64,000 nt of DNA from Flavobacterium suaedae (GCF_014642915.1 NZ_BMJE01000002.1:62001-126000); one strand, 5' to 3'; shown: positions 16,336 to 25,250, counted from the first letter of the stretch. Numbers and translations: made by a program. The notes: generated from the sequence alone by a model not told the origin.

Positions 16336-16683
16336 TTACTTTATTATGAGCTTTCTAGTTGCAGTAGCTTCTCCTTCTTTTATTTTTATGATGTATACAC
16401 CGGCAGGAATATTTGAAATACTAAGTTCTTTTCCGCTAATTGTAGTTTGAAGTATCTTTTTACCTAGCACATCATAAATCTCAACATCTTTAGATAATGT
16501 GTTATTTTTAGAGCTTATATATACACGATCTGCACTGGTAGGATTCGGGTATATATTTAATCCTTCTATAACAGTAGTATCATTCTGTTTTGTAAACGGT
16601 TTATTTTTTTCTGCAGTTTGTGCAGAAGCAAATACGCTGAATAAAGCGCATGCTATAAGGCTGTAAATGTATTTTTGTTTCAT
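16336..16683 (-). CDS. minimal T9SS protein: signal peptide plus sorting domain only
   Basis: A 115-residue protein with a signal peptide (residues 1-21, ...SVFASAQ), a charged linker of about 20 residues (EKNKPFTKQNDTTVIEG), and then directly a complete T9SS type A sorting domain (LNIYPNPTSADRVYI to TRKLIIK, about residues 43-115). There is no cargo domain. It carries its own start, promoter (16700-16707) and normal reading frame, so it does not look like a truncation within the visible sequence. Its sorting domain is more diverged than those of the two neighbours. It could be a small surface peptide, a modulator of the secretion machinery, or a remnant of a larger secreted protein. Confidence 0.8.
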   Translation of the reverse strand: MKQKYIYSLIACALFSVFASAQTAEKNKPFTKQNDTTVIEGLNIYPNPTSADRVYISSKNNTLSKDVEIYDVLGKKILQTTISGKELSISNIPAGVYIIKIKEGEATATRKLIIK

Positions 16684-16699
16684 AATAAACGCGTTTTTC

Positions 16700-16707
16700 C
16701 AAAATTA
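16700..16707 (-). promoter_or_regulatory. -7 element of the minimal T9SS gene
   Basis: TAATTTTG on the minus strand, 17 bases upstream of the ATG. Confidence 0.5.
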
Positions 16708-16738
16708 AATATACAAAAAAGAAATCAAATAATATACC

Positions 16739-16774
16739 AAAAAAATACCCCTTCAAATTGAAGGAGTATTTTTT
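16739..16774 (-). terminator. terminator of the beta-helix lipoprotein gene
   Basis: AATACnnCTTCAA / TTGAAGnnGTATT hairpin with flanking A/T runs. Confidence 0.7.
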
Positions 16775-16805
16775 AAGAATATTTTATATGAAGTTTATTT
16801 TAAAC

Positions 16806-17933
16806 TTACATTTTAGTCCACCCTTGAGCCCACGTAGGTAAAGCAGAACCATTTCCAGCTCCTGTGTTTTCACCTAGAGTGTAGAATTGGTTTTCACCTT
16901 GGTAGTTTGTTACAGTAGGAACGTTTACAAGAGTAACATTTGTAAATGTTATTTCGTTATTGTCTAAGTGTGCATTAGATTCAGGGTCGCTTTCTGAATC
17001 TTTAACATTAATAGCTGTTTCGAAACCATCTACATAGAAGTTTTCAACAGTCCAGAAACCTCCACCTTCTTTAATGTATATTCCACCTTCAGTACCACCA
17101 CCTACTACAGAGATGTTTTTAAGGGTAGCGGTTGTAGTTGGAGTTGCTGCAAAGTCATCACCATTGTTAGAACCTTCAACACCAGCTTTAGCTCCGTCTT
17201 TTATGTACCAGTACTCACCAGTACCACTCCATCCGTCAGCAAAGTCGATAGAGTCATCCCCACTACCTATAGATACTAAGTATTTACCGTTTACAGCACC
17301 TCCGAAGAATTCGATACCGTCATCACCACCTTTGTATGACTGAACATATTCAAAAGTAGTACCAGAACCTACACCGAAAAGAGATACTCCGTTAAATTCT
17401 TTATCATTTGTAAATGTAGCACCTGTGTACTCAACTCTCAGGTAACGGATGCTTCCTGATGAATCGTTATTAACAGTACCACCGTAAGTTAAATTACCTA
17501 CTTCAGACGTGGCAACTTGTCCTGTAGAACCACCTTTGTTAGTGTTTGCACGACCACAAATTACAAGTCCACCCCAATCTCCTTCAGCAGGTGTAGCTGA
17601 AGCAGAAGTCATAATAACCGGGTTGTTAGCTTCACCATTAATAAATATTTTACCGCCTTGAGCTACTGCTATGTAAGCACTAGTACCGCCCTGAGCTTCT
17701 ATTCTTGTACCAGCCGGTATTGTAAGCTTAGCACCGTCCTGAACTACAAAAGCTCCTGTAAGTGTGTACGTCTGACCAGCATCTAATGTTGCTGTTTCTC
17801 CACTTGTAAGTGTTCCTTGAAAAGAGGCTGGATCAATAACAGTGTTGTTATTGTCATTGTTGTCATCATCGCTGCTGCATGATGTAACTGCTAATGCTGA
17901 TATTGCAAGCATTGAAAGAAGCAATTTTTTCAT
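16806..17933 (-). CDS. surface lipoprotein with right-handed beta-helix-like repeats
   Basis: A 375-residue lipoprotein with signal MKKLLLSMLAISALAVTSC (Cys at 19), followed immediately by SSDDDNNDNNN. This acidic S-D-D stretch resembles lipoprotein surface-export signals known in Flavobacteria. The mature part has Gly/Val/Ile-rich rungs with Thr and Asn turns (GAKLTIPAGTRIEAQGG, GDDGIEFFGGAVNGKYLV, ATLKNISVVGGGTEGGIYIKEG), as in parallel beta-helix proteins. It lies directly downstream of the TonB-dependent receptor gene and may be its surface partner, taking the place a SusD-like protein has in glycan loci. The ligand is unknown. A -7 element at 17970-17977 suggests a separate promoter. Confidence 0.75.
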   Translation of the reverse strand: MKKLLLSMLAISALAVTSCSSDDDNNDNNNTVIDPASFQGTLTSGETATLDAGQTYTLTGAFVVQDGAKLTIPAGTRIEAQGGTSAYIAVAQGGKIFINGEANNPVIMTSASATPAEGDWGGLVICGRANTNKGGSTGQVATSEVGNLTYGGTVNNDSSGSIRYLRVEYTGATFTNDKEFNGVSLFGVGSGTTFEYVQSYKGGDDGIEFFGGAVNGKYLVSIGSGDDSIDFADGWSGTGEYWYIKDGAKAGVEGSNNGDDFAATPTTTATLKNISVVGGGTEGGIYIKEGGGFWTVENFYVDGFETAINVKDSESDPESNAHLDNNEITFTNVTLVNVPTVTNYQGENQFYTLGENTGAGNGSALPTWAQGWTKM

Positions 17934-17969
17934 CTGTTGTGTTTTTAAGTTTTAGTATAAATTTATTGG

Positions 17970-17977
17970 CAAAAGTA
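17970..17977 (-). promoter_or_regulatory. -7 element of the beta-helix lipoprotein gene
   Basis: TACTTTTG on the minus strand, 37 bases upstream of the ATG. Confidence 0.5.
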
Positions 17978-18076
17978 TTTGTCTTTGATTAACCGTTATT
18001 TGTGTAAACATTAAGTAATCGTTAAAATAATTTCTTGTTTTATACTTAATGTTACTTAACTGTTAACTGTTGTTTT

Positions 18077-20875
18077 TTAAAATTTATAAGTTACAGACAT
18101 GCTGCCAAATAACCCTTTTTTGTATGAAACTACGTCAACCTCATTACTGTTAGTGCTGGAAGCATTAGCATCAATTTCTTGCACTCTTTGTACTGTAGGG
18201 TCTAAAAGGTTTTTTAATGACAGGCTAACGTTTAGATTTTTGGTTATATCACTTTTAAAGATAAAGTCTAATGTTCCTACTGCTTTATCAACTAAATCTC
18301 CTCTACCGTTAGTACCAATAGCATATAATCTGTCAGAAAAATAGTTGTAAGCCACAGTTGCCATTAATCTTCTGTCTTGGTTAAATTCATAGTTATAGCT
18401 TATGTCACCATTAACTAGCCAGTCAGAAGCTCCTGTAAGTCTTCCTTCGTCATTTGTAAAACCTACACTATAACTTGTTTCTCTGGTAACCTTTTCTCTG
18501 TCAAAATCTTGATTGTGATACATATAAGTGGCATTTGCACCTACCGATAATGCATTACTGTACATTTCGCCTTCACCATGCTTAAAGTCGAATATATCTT
18601 TTCTTGCTTCAAATTCAGCACCTATTACAGTTGCTTTTTCTCCTGTATTAATCCAAGAAACATCATTAGTTGCAGATGCAATGATTACTTCATTTATTGG
18701 GTTTTGTATGTACTTCCCAAATGCTGTGAACGAAATAACCTCTGTACTCTTAGGGAAGAATTCCCATTTAATATCAGCATTATAGTTGGTAGATTCATAT
18801 AAATCAGCATTACCAATATAAGTTTGTACAACCTCTTCGTATAGGAAAGGTGCTCTTTCTTTAAACTGAGGTAATGTGTATGTTTTACTGGCAGCAAACT
18901 TCAAGTTGTGTTTATCATTTAGTTCGTATTTAAATGATAAACTAGGTAGCACCTGTGTTGTATTAAGGCTACTGCTACCTCTTGAGATAGATGTGTTCCA
19001 GTCTATGTCTTGTTGGATAACTTCAACGCGTCCACCTGCAATTAAAGTAAACTTAGGAGATAATTTATATTCAACTGCAGCAGAACCTGCATGAATAGTT
19101 TGGTCTCCATTATAAGTTTGTGGTTGCAGTGCGTTAGGAATACCTGAACCACCTCTAAAAGTTACAATACTATATAGTCCTTCATCAAAGTTTTCTTGAG
19201 TAAAGTAGCTATCTAAATCCTCAAGCGTTACTACAGGTTGAGTAACACTGTTGTCAGCTAATTTAAAATTGTATTGAGTGGCTTCAAAATCAACTGATTT
19301 TATACGTCCGCTATACCCTACGGTTAATTTACCTTTATAATTATCTTCAGAATTTTTAGAGAACCTGTAGTTGCTAAATATGTTTGCAGCAACTTCATTT
19401 TCGTTTAAATCTTGGAAATACCTGTGGTTATCAGAGTTTGAAAGGTCATTAAGTTGTCTTATAGTTAAGTCACCATTATCGTCAATAGGTCTTAATGTAT
19501 TTTGCATTCTGTCCGGAATAACGTTGTTTACAAAGTTGTAAGATACTCCCCAGTCAAGGTCAAGTCTTTCTGAAAACTTATTAGTACCTAAAAGCTGGTT
19601 TACATAGAGACTTGTTCTGTTAAATGTAGAACGTCTTACTATACCTCCACCATTAGGAGCGTTATCAAAAATATCAATTACACCATAAAACTCATCATGA
19701 TTTTGAGAGGTAGAGTTTATATATAGTGAGTTAAAGTTTAGCTTATGATTGGTATTTATGCTGTAGTTAAGGTTACCCATTCCTGTAGTATTAGTAAGGT
19801 AACTGTATGACTGATAGTCAAAATCTTTTCTTGCAATACCTTGTGCACTTACCGAACCTCTTGCGATACCTTCTCTATAACCATACTGGCTGTCAAAAGA
19901 CCCTGTAGCAAAAAAGCTCATTCTTCCTTCTTCACCAACATCATAAGAATCTCCACCTCTAATGGCAAAACTACTGTTTATAGGTGTAGCTGTTTCTCTG
20001 TTCCAGTTTGTTGTAAAATTGTACCCGTTTAAAGGATTTGATGGTTGTTTTTCGTTTGAGAAACCTGTAAAGTTTGGACCATCTTGTAAATAAAACTTAT
20101 CCTGCTCAATAGCGTTTGTACTAATACCTGTACCTATACTGATTTCGAAGAAACCATTTCCTTTATAATTTTTGGACGATATATCTATGTTAGCTCCGGC
20201 AAAATCACCATAGTTTTTAAGGCTGTAGGTTTTATCTATACCTATATATTCTACGATATCAGCAGAAAATATGTCCAGTTGAATATTCTTTTTAGATGGG
20301 TTATTGGATGGTAATGGTAATCCATTCATGGTAGACATATTGTATCTGTCACCAAGACCTCTTACATATACACTACCCGAGCCTTCTTGTTTAGAGATAC
20401 CTGTAGTTTTAGAAACAGCGGTAGCAACATCACTAATACCTTTTCTTGCCATTTCCTGTGCACCTATACTTTGTTTTATTTCTACAGCTTTTTTCTGTTG
20501 TAATAATAGTGCTGATTCTTTTTCGCGACTAATAGTTTTTTCAATTACTATATCTTGTAATTGAACGCTGGTAGAAGCCATTCCTTTGTTTATAACTTTA
20601 GTTTCACCTGCGGCTACAGATACAGCAACCTCTATGGTTTCATATCCTAAAAAGCCAAAAACAAGAGTGTGGTTTCCTGCCGGTACTTTAAAACTATACT
20701 CACCATTCATGTCAGTATTAGTTCCAATATTTGTACCTTTAAGAGCTACACTTGCAAAAGGTAGCGGTTCGTTATTCATGTCCAGGTCTGTCACTGTACC
20801 TTTAATAGTACCTGATTCTTGTGCATAACCTAAAGCAAAGATAAACAGGGAAATAAATAGAAATTTAAGTTTCAT
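18077..20875 (-). CDS. TonB-dependent outer-membrane receptor with carboxypeptidase-regulatory-like N-domain
   Basis: A 932-residue receptor starting at MKLKFLFISLFIFALGYAQ (20875), which is a signal peptide; the longer frame to 20911 adds nothing recognisable. Next come a carboxypeptidase-regulatory-like beta-sandwich (GTIKGTVTDLDMNNEPLPFA to about residue 105), the plug domain (GSVYVRGLGDRYNMSTMNGLPLP) and a barrel of about 650 residues ending in the aromatic tail SVTYKF. It imports a ligand across the outer membrane using TonB energy. No SusD gene adjoins; instead a surface lipoprotein follows and a two-component system is divergent upstream. That layout suggests regulated uptake of a scarce nutrient such as phosphate or a metal, which is inference. 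Confidence 0.92.
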   Translation of the reverse strand: MKLKFLFISLFIFALGYAQESGTIKGTVTDLDMNNEPLPFASVALKGTNIGTNTDMNGEYSFKVPAGNHTLVFGFLGYETIEVAVSVAAGETKVINKGMASTSVQLQDIVIEKTISREKESALLLQQKKAVEIKQSIGAQEMARKGISDVATAVSKTTGISKQEGSGSVYVRGLGDRYNMSTMNGLPLPSNNPSKKNIQLDIFSADIVEYIGIDKTYSLKNYGDFAGANIDISSKNYKGNGFFEISIGTGISTNAIEQDKFYLQDGPNFTGFSNEKQPSNPLNGYNFTTNWNRETATPINSSFAIRGGDSYDVGEEGRMSFFATGSFDSQYGYREGIARGSVSAQGIARKDFDYQSYSYLTNTTGMGNLNYSINTNHKLNFNSLYINSTSQNHDEFYGVIDIFDNAPNGGGIVRRSTFNRTSLYVNQLLGTNKFSERLDLDWGVSYNFVNNVIPDRMQNTLRPIDDNGDLTIRQLNDLSNSDNHRYFQDLNENEVAANIFSNYRFSKNSEDNYKGKLTVGYSGRIKSVDFEATQYNFKLADNSVTQPVVTLEDLDSYFTQENFDEGLYSIVTFRGGSGIPNALQPQTYNGDQTIHAGSAAVEYKLSPKFTLIAGGRVEVIQQDIDWNTSISRGSSSLNTTQVLPSLSFKYELNDKHNLKFAASKTYTLPQFKERAPFLYEEVVQTYIGNADLYESTNYNADIKWEFFPKSTEVISFTAFGKYIQNPINEVIIASATNDVSWINTGEKATVIGAEFEARKDIFDFKHGEGEMYSNALSVGANATYMYHNQDFDREKVTRETSYSVGFTNDEGRLTGASDWLVNGDISYNYEFNQDRRLMATVAYNYFSDRLYAIGTNGRGDLVDKAVGTLDFIFKSDITKNLNVSLSLKNLLDPTVQRVQEIDANASSTNSNEVDVVSYKKGLFGSMSVTYKF

Positions 20876-20926
20876 TTTGTGTTGTTTAAATTTGATGCAA
20901 AGAAACCCCAAGCCTAGAAATGCTAT

Positions 20927-20995
20927 GTTAACAAAAGGTTACTTTTGTATTTGGTATTTATTACGAAATTGTTAACAGATTAAATTATAGTTAAC
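20927..20995. promoter_or_regulatory. GTTAAC repeats in the divergent receptor/response-regulator region
   Basis: Three GTTAAC hexamers (20927-20932, 20971-20976, 20990-20995) and related TTAC words lie in the 182 bases shared by the TonB receptor (-) and the response regulator (+). They are candidate binding sites for the adjacent OmpR/PhoB-type regulator. Evidence is only the repetition and the position. Confidence 0.35.
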
Positions 20996-21003
20996 CTGTT
21001 TCT

Positions 21004-21011
21004 TACTTTTG
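21004..21011 (+). promoter_or_regulatory. -7 element of the response-regulator/kinase operon
   Basis: TACTTTTG, 46 bases before the ATG at 21058. Confidence 0.45.
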
Positions 21012-21057
21012 TATTATCTTTACCTTTACGGCGCAAAACAATACGCAAAGTGTCATT

Positions 21058-21741
21058 ATGAAAAAAAAAGACATTAAGATCTTACTTGTTGATGATGAGC
21101 AAGATATTCTTGAAATTGTAGGTTATAATCTTAGCCAGGAAGGGTACAACGTTATAACAGCAACAAATGGAAAGGATGCCATTGCCAAAGCTAAAAAGGA
21201 GCTGCCTCACCTTATTATTATGGATGTTATGATGCCCGAAATGGATGGTATGGAAGCATGTGAAACAATAAGGAAAGTTCCTGAGCTTAATAACGTTATC
21301 ATAACATTCCTTACTGCTCGTAATGAAGATTATTCTCAGGTAGCAGGGTTTGATGCGGGTGCTGATGATTATATCGCTAAACCTATTAAGCCGAAGTTAC
21401 TTGTTAGTAAAGTAAAAGCACTTTTAAGAAGGCTTAAGGATGATGAAAACAAAGGTGATATTTTAAGAGTAGGTAATATTGAAATAAATCGTGAAGAGTA
21501 CAAAATTGTTGTAGACGACAGCGAGATAATATTACCAAGAAAAGAATTTGAACTTTTCTATTTATTAGCAAGCAAGCCGGGTAAAGTATTTAAAAGAGAG
21601 GAAATACTGGACAAGGTTTGGGGTAACGAAGTTGTTGTAGGTGGCAGAACAATAGATGTTCACATTAGAAAACTTCGTGAAAAAATAGGAGATGAACTGT
21701 TTAAAACAATAAAAGGAGTAGGCTATAAGCTGGAGATTTAG
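21058..21741 (+). CDS. OmpR/PhoB-family response regulator
   Basis: A 227-residue two-component transcription factor. The receiver domain (residues 5-120) has the acidic pair D12-D13, the phosphoacceptor Asp56 in LIIMDVMMPEMDG, a Thr in FLTARNEDYS, and the conserved Lys in DDYIAKPIKP. A winged-helix DNA-binding domain follows (about 132-227; LPRKEFELFYLLASKPGKVF, GGRTIDVHIRKLREKIG). Its stop codon overlaps the GTG start of the kinase gene. It probably controls the divergent TonB receptor, given the shared intergenic region. It resembles PhoB/PhoP-type regulators, but the signal is not proven. Confidence 0.93.
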   Translation: MKKKDIKILLVDDEQDILEIVGYNLSQEGYNVITATNGKDAIAKAKKELPHLIIMDVMMPEMDGMEACETIRKVPELNNVIITFLTARNEDYSQVAGFDAGADDYIAKPIKPKLLVSKVKALLRRLKDDENKGDILRVGNIEINREEYKIVVDDSEIILPRKEFELFYLLASKPGKVFKREEILDKVWGNEVVVGGRTIDVHIRKLREKIGDELFKTIKGVGYKLEI

Positions 21742-22784
21742 TGGCAATAAATTTTAAGAAATCATATCGTTTTGCTGTAAAATCAGCAACATACATTACA
21801 CTTTTTTCTGCCTTTTTATTAACGGTACTGCTATACCTTTTTGCCGAAATAAACACAATCTTTATTTTGGCTTTCTCTGCATCATTATATGTTTTTTCGT
21901 TTTTTGTACTTCAGTATAGGGTAGAACACTTTATATACAGAAGGGTGAAAAAAATATATGATGATGTCTCACTTCTTGATTCTACAACCCTAAGAAACAA
22001 ACCTATAACTACCGATATGGTAACCCTTACAAGGGAGGTTCAGAAATTTGCCCGTGACAAGAAGTTGGAAATTGAAACACTTAAAGTTCGTGAGGAATAC
22101 CGTAGAGAGTTTATGGGTAATGTATCGCACGAATTAAAAACACCACTATTTACCGTTCAGGGTTATTTGTTAACGTTGCTGGATGGTGCCATGAGTGATA
22201 AAACGCTTCGTAAAAAATATTTGCAACGTGCTGAAAAAGGAGTAGAACGCCTTATATATATAGTTCAGGATTTGGATATGATATCTAAACTTGAGCTTGG
22301 CGACCTTAACCTTAACTATACCAAATTTAATATAGTTGAAGTAGTCCAGAACGTATTTGATATGCTGGAAATGCGTGCAGATAAAAAAGGTATCATGTTA
22401 ATGTTTGATATGAAATACCTTAAACCAATAATGGTATTTGCCGATAAAGATAAAATTCAGCAGGTAGTAACCAATTTGGTTGTAAACTCTATTAAATATG
22501 GTAAAGAAGACGGTACTACCGAGGTAAGTATCGAAGATTTAGTAAATAACAAAATTATTGTAAGAGTTAAAGATAATGGCGAGGGTATAGAGAAACAGCA
22601 TATACCAAGACTGTTTGAGCGCTTTTACCGTGTAGACAAAAGCGGAGCCCGTTCCGAAGGAGGTTCAGGCTTAGGTTTGGCTATAGTAAAACACATAATA
22701 GAAGGTCACGAAGAAAAAATGTATGTAGAAAGTAAATTTGGCGAAGGGTCTGAGTTTTCATTCACCCTCGAAAAGACCAAATAA
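21741..22784 (+). CDS. sensor histidine kinase (PhoR-like, no large periplasmic domain)
   Basis: A 347-residue kinase with two adjacent membrane helices (about residues 18-36 and 38-58), almost no periplasmic loop, and a short juxtamembrane region. A HisKA domain carries the phosphoacceptor His130 in FMGNVSHELKTPLF. The HATPase domain has N, G1 and G2 boxes (QVVTNLVVNSIKYG, VKDNGEGIE, GGSGLGLAIVKHI). The GTG start overlaps the TAG stop of the response regulator, indicating coupled translation. The lack of an input domain is as in PhoR-type kinases that read transporter status. The 3' end overlaps the convergent glycosyltransferase gene by 27 bases. Confidence 0.92.
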   Translation: MAINFKKSYRFAVKSATYITLFSAFLLTVLLYLFAEINTIFILAFSASLYVFSFFVLQYRVEHFIYRRVKKIYDDVSLLDSTTLRNKPITTDMVTLTREVQKFARDKKLEIETLKVREEYRREFMGNVSHELKTPLFTVQGYLLTLLDGAMSDKTLRKKYLQRAEKGVERLIYIVQDLDMISKLELGDLNLNYTKFNIVEVVQNVFDMLEMRADKKGIMLMFDMKYLKPIMVFADKDKIQQVVTNLVVNSIKYGKEDGTTEVSIEDLVNNKIIVRVKDNGEGIEKQHIPRLFERFYRVDKSGARSEGGSGLGLAIVKHIIEGHEEKMYVESKFGEGSEFSFTLEKTK

Positions 22785-23819
22785 ATCTTTCCATCTCATA
22801 TCACTCCCCAGATTTTTCAATCCTTTATACATATCTATTTTATCTAAATCCTCTACTTTAAAAGCATGTTGTCTAGCATAAGGTACAAGTCCGCTTTTCT
22901 TTAATTTATGCGCTAAATATTCTTGTTCATATTGCCCGGGGGTAGGTATAAAGAAAGCCTTTTTACCTAGCTGAGCTAAATCCATAATGGTAGTATAACC
23001 TGAACGACACAATACCTTGTCACTTTCATTAAAAGCCTGCTCTAATGCAGAACCATTCATAAAATTGTAGAAAGTAATATTGTCTTTTACTGATACTTTT
23101 TCCTCAGGTTCCACAACACCTTTTATAAAAATAACTTTGCCTTTATAGCGTGTCAACTCCTGGCTAAGTCTTTCTTCCAACAAAGTACGTTGTGGTTCAG
23201 GACCTGAAAGTATAGCCATAAGGTCATACTTTTTTTCTAACTTCTTTTTATGAAGTCTGCTTAAAGGTCCTATGTACTTTACCTTAAGCTCTTCTGTTTC
23301 CAAATGCCCTAATTTACCCGACAGGTTAGGAGAATCGGCAACATCGGGAACCCAGCACTCATTAAATTTTTTAATGAATACCTGATGTACTTTTGATGTG
23401 AACCATGTAGTGTTGCCGGTTAGAACTTTTAACTGATGTGTTATGAAAACAGAGGGTATGTTTTTGCAATATACTCCCAGTCGATTATCGGAAATTATAC
23501 CACTAATGTTATATTCTTTAATCAGTTTTTGTACCTGATTGTTTTCCCGGGTAACGGCTTTTATCATATTCGGGATTTGTCCCATTAATTTTAATTTGAA
23601 AAAAGCACCGTTTTTGGCATATTCTATTTGGTATGGAGGCAATTCTAAAGCATGTAAATTAGGGAACTCTTTCTTTAAAAGTTCTAATGCTACGCCATCA
23701 GATGCAATTACAGGTTCAAAACCATGATTCTCCAATGCCTCTATCACGGGTATACACCGTGTAGCATGGCCAAGACCCCAGTTTAGCGGAGCTACCAAAA
23801 TCCTTTTCCTGTGTTGCAA
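22758..23819 (-). CDS. MurG-like (GT28-type) glycosyltransferase
   Basis: A 353-residue GT-B glycosyltransferase. The N-terminal VAPLNWGLGHATRCIPVIEAL is the glycine-rich acceptor-binding loop as in MurG-like enzymes. The C-terminal domain has CRSGYTTIMDLAQLGKKAFFIPTPGQYEQEYLA, the nucleotide-sugar binding motif of GT28. There is no signal peptide, so it acts on the cytoplasmic side of the membrane. The substrate is unknown; it is not murG itself by context, as no cell-division cluster is present. It is convergent with the sensor kinase, sharing 27 bases at the 3' ends. A near-consensus -7 word lies about 40 bases upstream. Confidence 0.8.
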   Translation of the reverse strand: MQHRKRILVAPLNWGLGHATRCIPVIEALENHGFEPVIASDGVALELLKKEFPNLHALELPPYQIEYAKNGAFFKLKLMGQIPNMIKAVTRENNQVQKLIKEYNISGIISDNRLGVYCKNIPSVFITHQLKVLTGNTTWFTSKVHQVFIKKFNECWVPDVADSPNLSGKLGHLETEELKVKYIGPLSRLHKKKLEKKYDLMAILSGPEPQRTLLEERLSQELTRYKGKVIFIKGVVEPEEKVSVKDNITFYNFMNGSALEQAFNESDKVLCRSGYTTIMDLAQLGKKAFFIPTPGQYEQEYLAHKLKKSGLVPYARQHAFKVEDLDKIDMYKGLKNLGSDMRWKDLFGLFEGE

Positions 23820-23916
23820 TGTGTTGTTTTTTGATAAGTAGTTAATAACTGCGAATGTAAAATTATTTGCCGTTCCGTATATTTCTTTAATTTTACCAAA
23901 ATTTTAAGAATTAGTT

Positions 23917-24591
23917 TTGGGAAGCAAGAATAAGTTAAAGAGATTCAGGGAAAACGAGACATTCTCGAATGTTATACAGCCTGAAAGAGAGGATGCACTT
24001 GCAGGTAATTTTAACCTGAAAGGCAAATGGGGGGAAGCGTTTTTTAAAAACGATAACCCAATAGTTTTAGAGCTTGGTTGTGGTAAAGGAGAGTACACTA
24101 TTGGTTTGGCCCAACGATATCCTAATACTAATTTTATAGGTATAGATATTAAAGGAGCGCGTTTTTGGCGTGGTGCTAAAACAGCTCTTGAAAAAAATAT
24201 TAATAATGCGGGTTTCCTGCGTACTCAAATAGAGATAATAGACCATTTTTTTGCTGAAAATGAGGTTTCGGAAATTTGGATAACATTCCCCGACCCACAA
24301 ATAAAGTATAAACGTACTAAACACAGGTTAACTAACACTGAATTTTTACAACGTTATAAAAAAATACTAAAGCCTGAGGGGGTAGTAAATCTTAAAACCG
24401 ATAGCGAGTTTATGCATGGTTATACATTGGGTTTACTGCATGGTGAAGGACATGAGGTTATATATGCTAACCATAATGTATACAGAAACGAAGGTGCGCC
24501 GGAAGCTGTTACAGCTATACAAACCTTTTATGAAGAGCAGTATTTAGAGTTAAATAAGCCTATAACCTACATACAGTTTAAAATAAAATAA
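23917..24591 (+). CDS. trmB: tRNA (guanine-N7-)-methyltransferase
   Basis: A 224-residue SAM-dependent methyltransferase that makes m7G46 in tRNA. Motif I is LELGCGKGEYTIGLA (about residues 49-63), followed by FIGIDIKGARFWRGAK and the TrmB signature WITFPDPQIKYKRTKHR. The start is the TTG at 23917 (GSKNKLKRF follows it as in related flavobacterial proteins); no downstream ATG would preserve the methyltransferase fold. The same bases form TAGTTTTG, a -7 match, so the true promoter must lie further upstream or the match is chance. Followed after 1 base by the LysE-family gene. Confidence 0.92.
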   Translation: MGSKNKLKRFRENETFSNVIQPEREDALAGNFNLKGKWGEAFFKNDNPIVLELGCGKGEYTIGLAQRYPNTNFIGIDIKGARFWRGAKTALEKNINNAGFLRTQIEIIDHFFAENEVSEIWITFPDPQIKYKRTKHRLTNTEFLQRYKKILKPEGVVNLKTDSEFMHGYTLGLLHGEGHEVIYANHNVYRNEGAPEAVTAIQTFYEEQYLELNKPITYIQFKIK

Positions 24592-24592
24592 T

Positions 24593-25234
24593 ATGGATTT
24601 TCTCCTGCCTTTTGTGCTGGGTTTTATTGTAGCGGCTCCGGGAATATTATTACCGGGATTGCTAAATATAACTGCAGCAAAAATTAACTTACAAAAAGGC
24701 AGGCAAAGAGCCATTATTTTTGCACTGGGTGCCAGTGCTACTATCTTTGTACAGTCATACATAGCAGTTTCCTTTGCTAAATTTTTAAATAAAAGACCCG
24801 ATGTAATTTATTTACTACAGGAGGTAGGTTTAGGTATTTTTATAGTACTAAGTATTTTTTTCTTTTTCATTGCCAAAAAGCCTAAACCTAAAACTGACGA
24901 GGAAGTGGAAAAGTTAAGGAATAAAAGCAGATTCGGAGAGTTTTTTCTGGGTATGCTGCTTTCTGCACTAAACGTTTTACCCATACCTTTTTATGTTTTT
25001 GCGAGTATAGCGTTATTCAGGCAAGGGTATTTTCAGTTCGACGATACTTCTTTTATATTCTTTTTTGTTATAGGGGCAGTAATAAGCTCATTTTTAGTGT
25101 TTAATCTTTATATTAGTTTCTTTAAGCGATTTGAGCATAAAGCTGAGTTTTTCCTTAGAAATATAAATTATTTTTTGGGAGGGATAACCGGTTTAGTAGC
25201 TGTTATCACGCTTATTAAAATGATGAGAAGCTAA
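24593..25234 (+). CDS. LysE-family amino-acid exporter-like membrane protein
   Basis: A 213-residue integral membrane protein with about six helices. It has the LysE-type N-terminus GFIVAAPGILLPGLLNITAAK (Pro-Gly motif in helix 1) and a charged cytoplasmic loop rich in Lys (KKPKPKTDEEVEKLRNKSR, about residues 98-116). The family exports amino acids and related metabolites; the substrate cannot be read from sequence. It is directly downstream of trmB (1 base) and 16 bases upstream of the ATL gene, so the three likely form one operon. Confidence 0.82.
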   Translation: MDFLLPFVLGFIVAAPGILLPGLLNITAAKINLQKGRQRAIIFALGASATIFVQSYIAVSFAKFLNKRPDVIYLLQEVGLGIFIVLSIFFFFIAKKPKPKTDEEVEKLRNKSRFGEFFLGMLLSALNVLPIPFYVFASIALFRQGYFQFDDTSFIFFFVIGAVISSFLVFNLYISFFKRFEHKAEFFLRNINYFLGGITGLVAVITLIKMMRS

Positions 25235-25250
25235 ATAAAGCAATAAAATT

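Noticed and set aside
20304..20828. Plus-strand frames of 80-86 codons inside the TonB receptor gene
   Set aside because: Antisense to a well-supported long coding sequence, with no start signals or recognisable domains.
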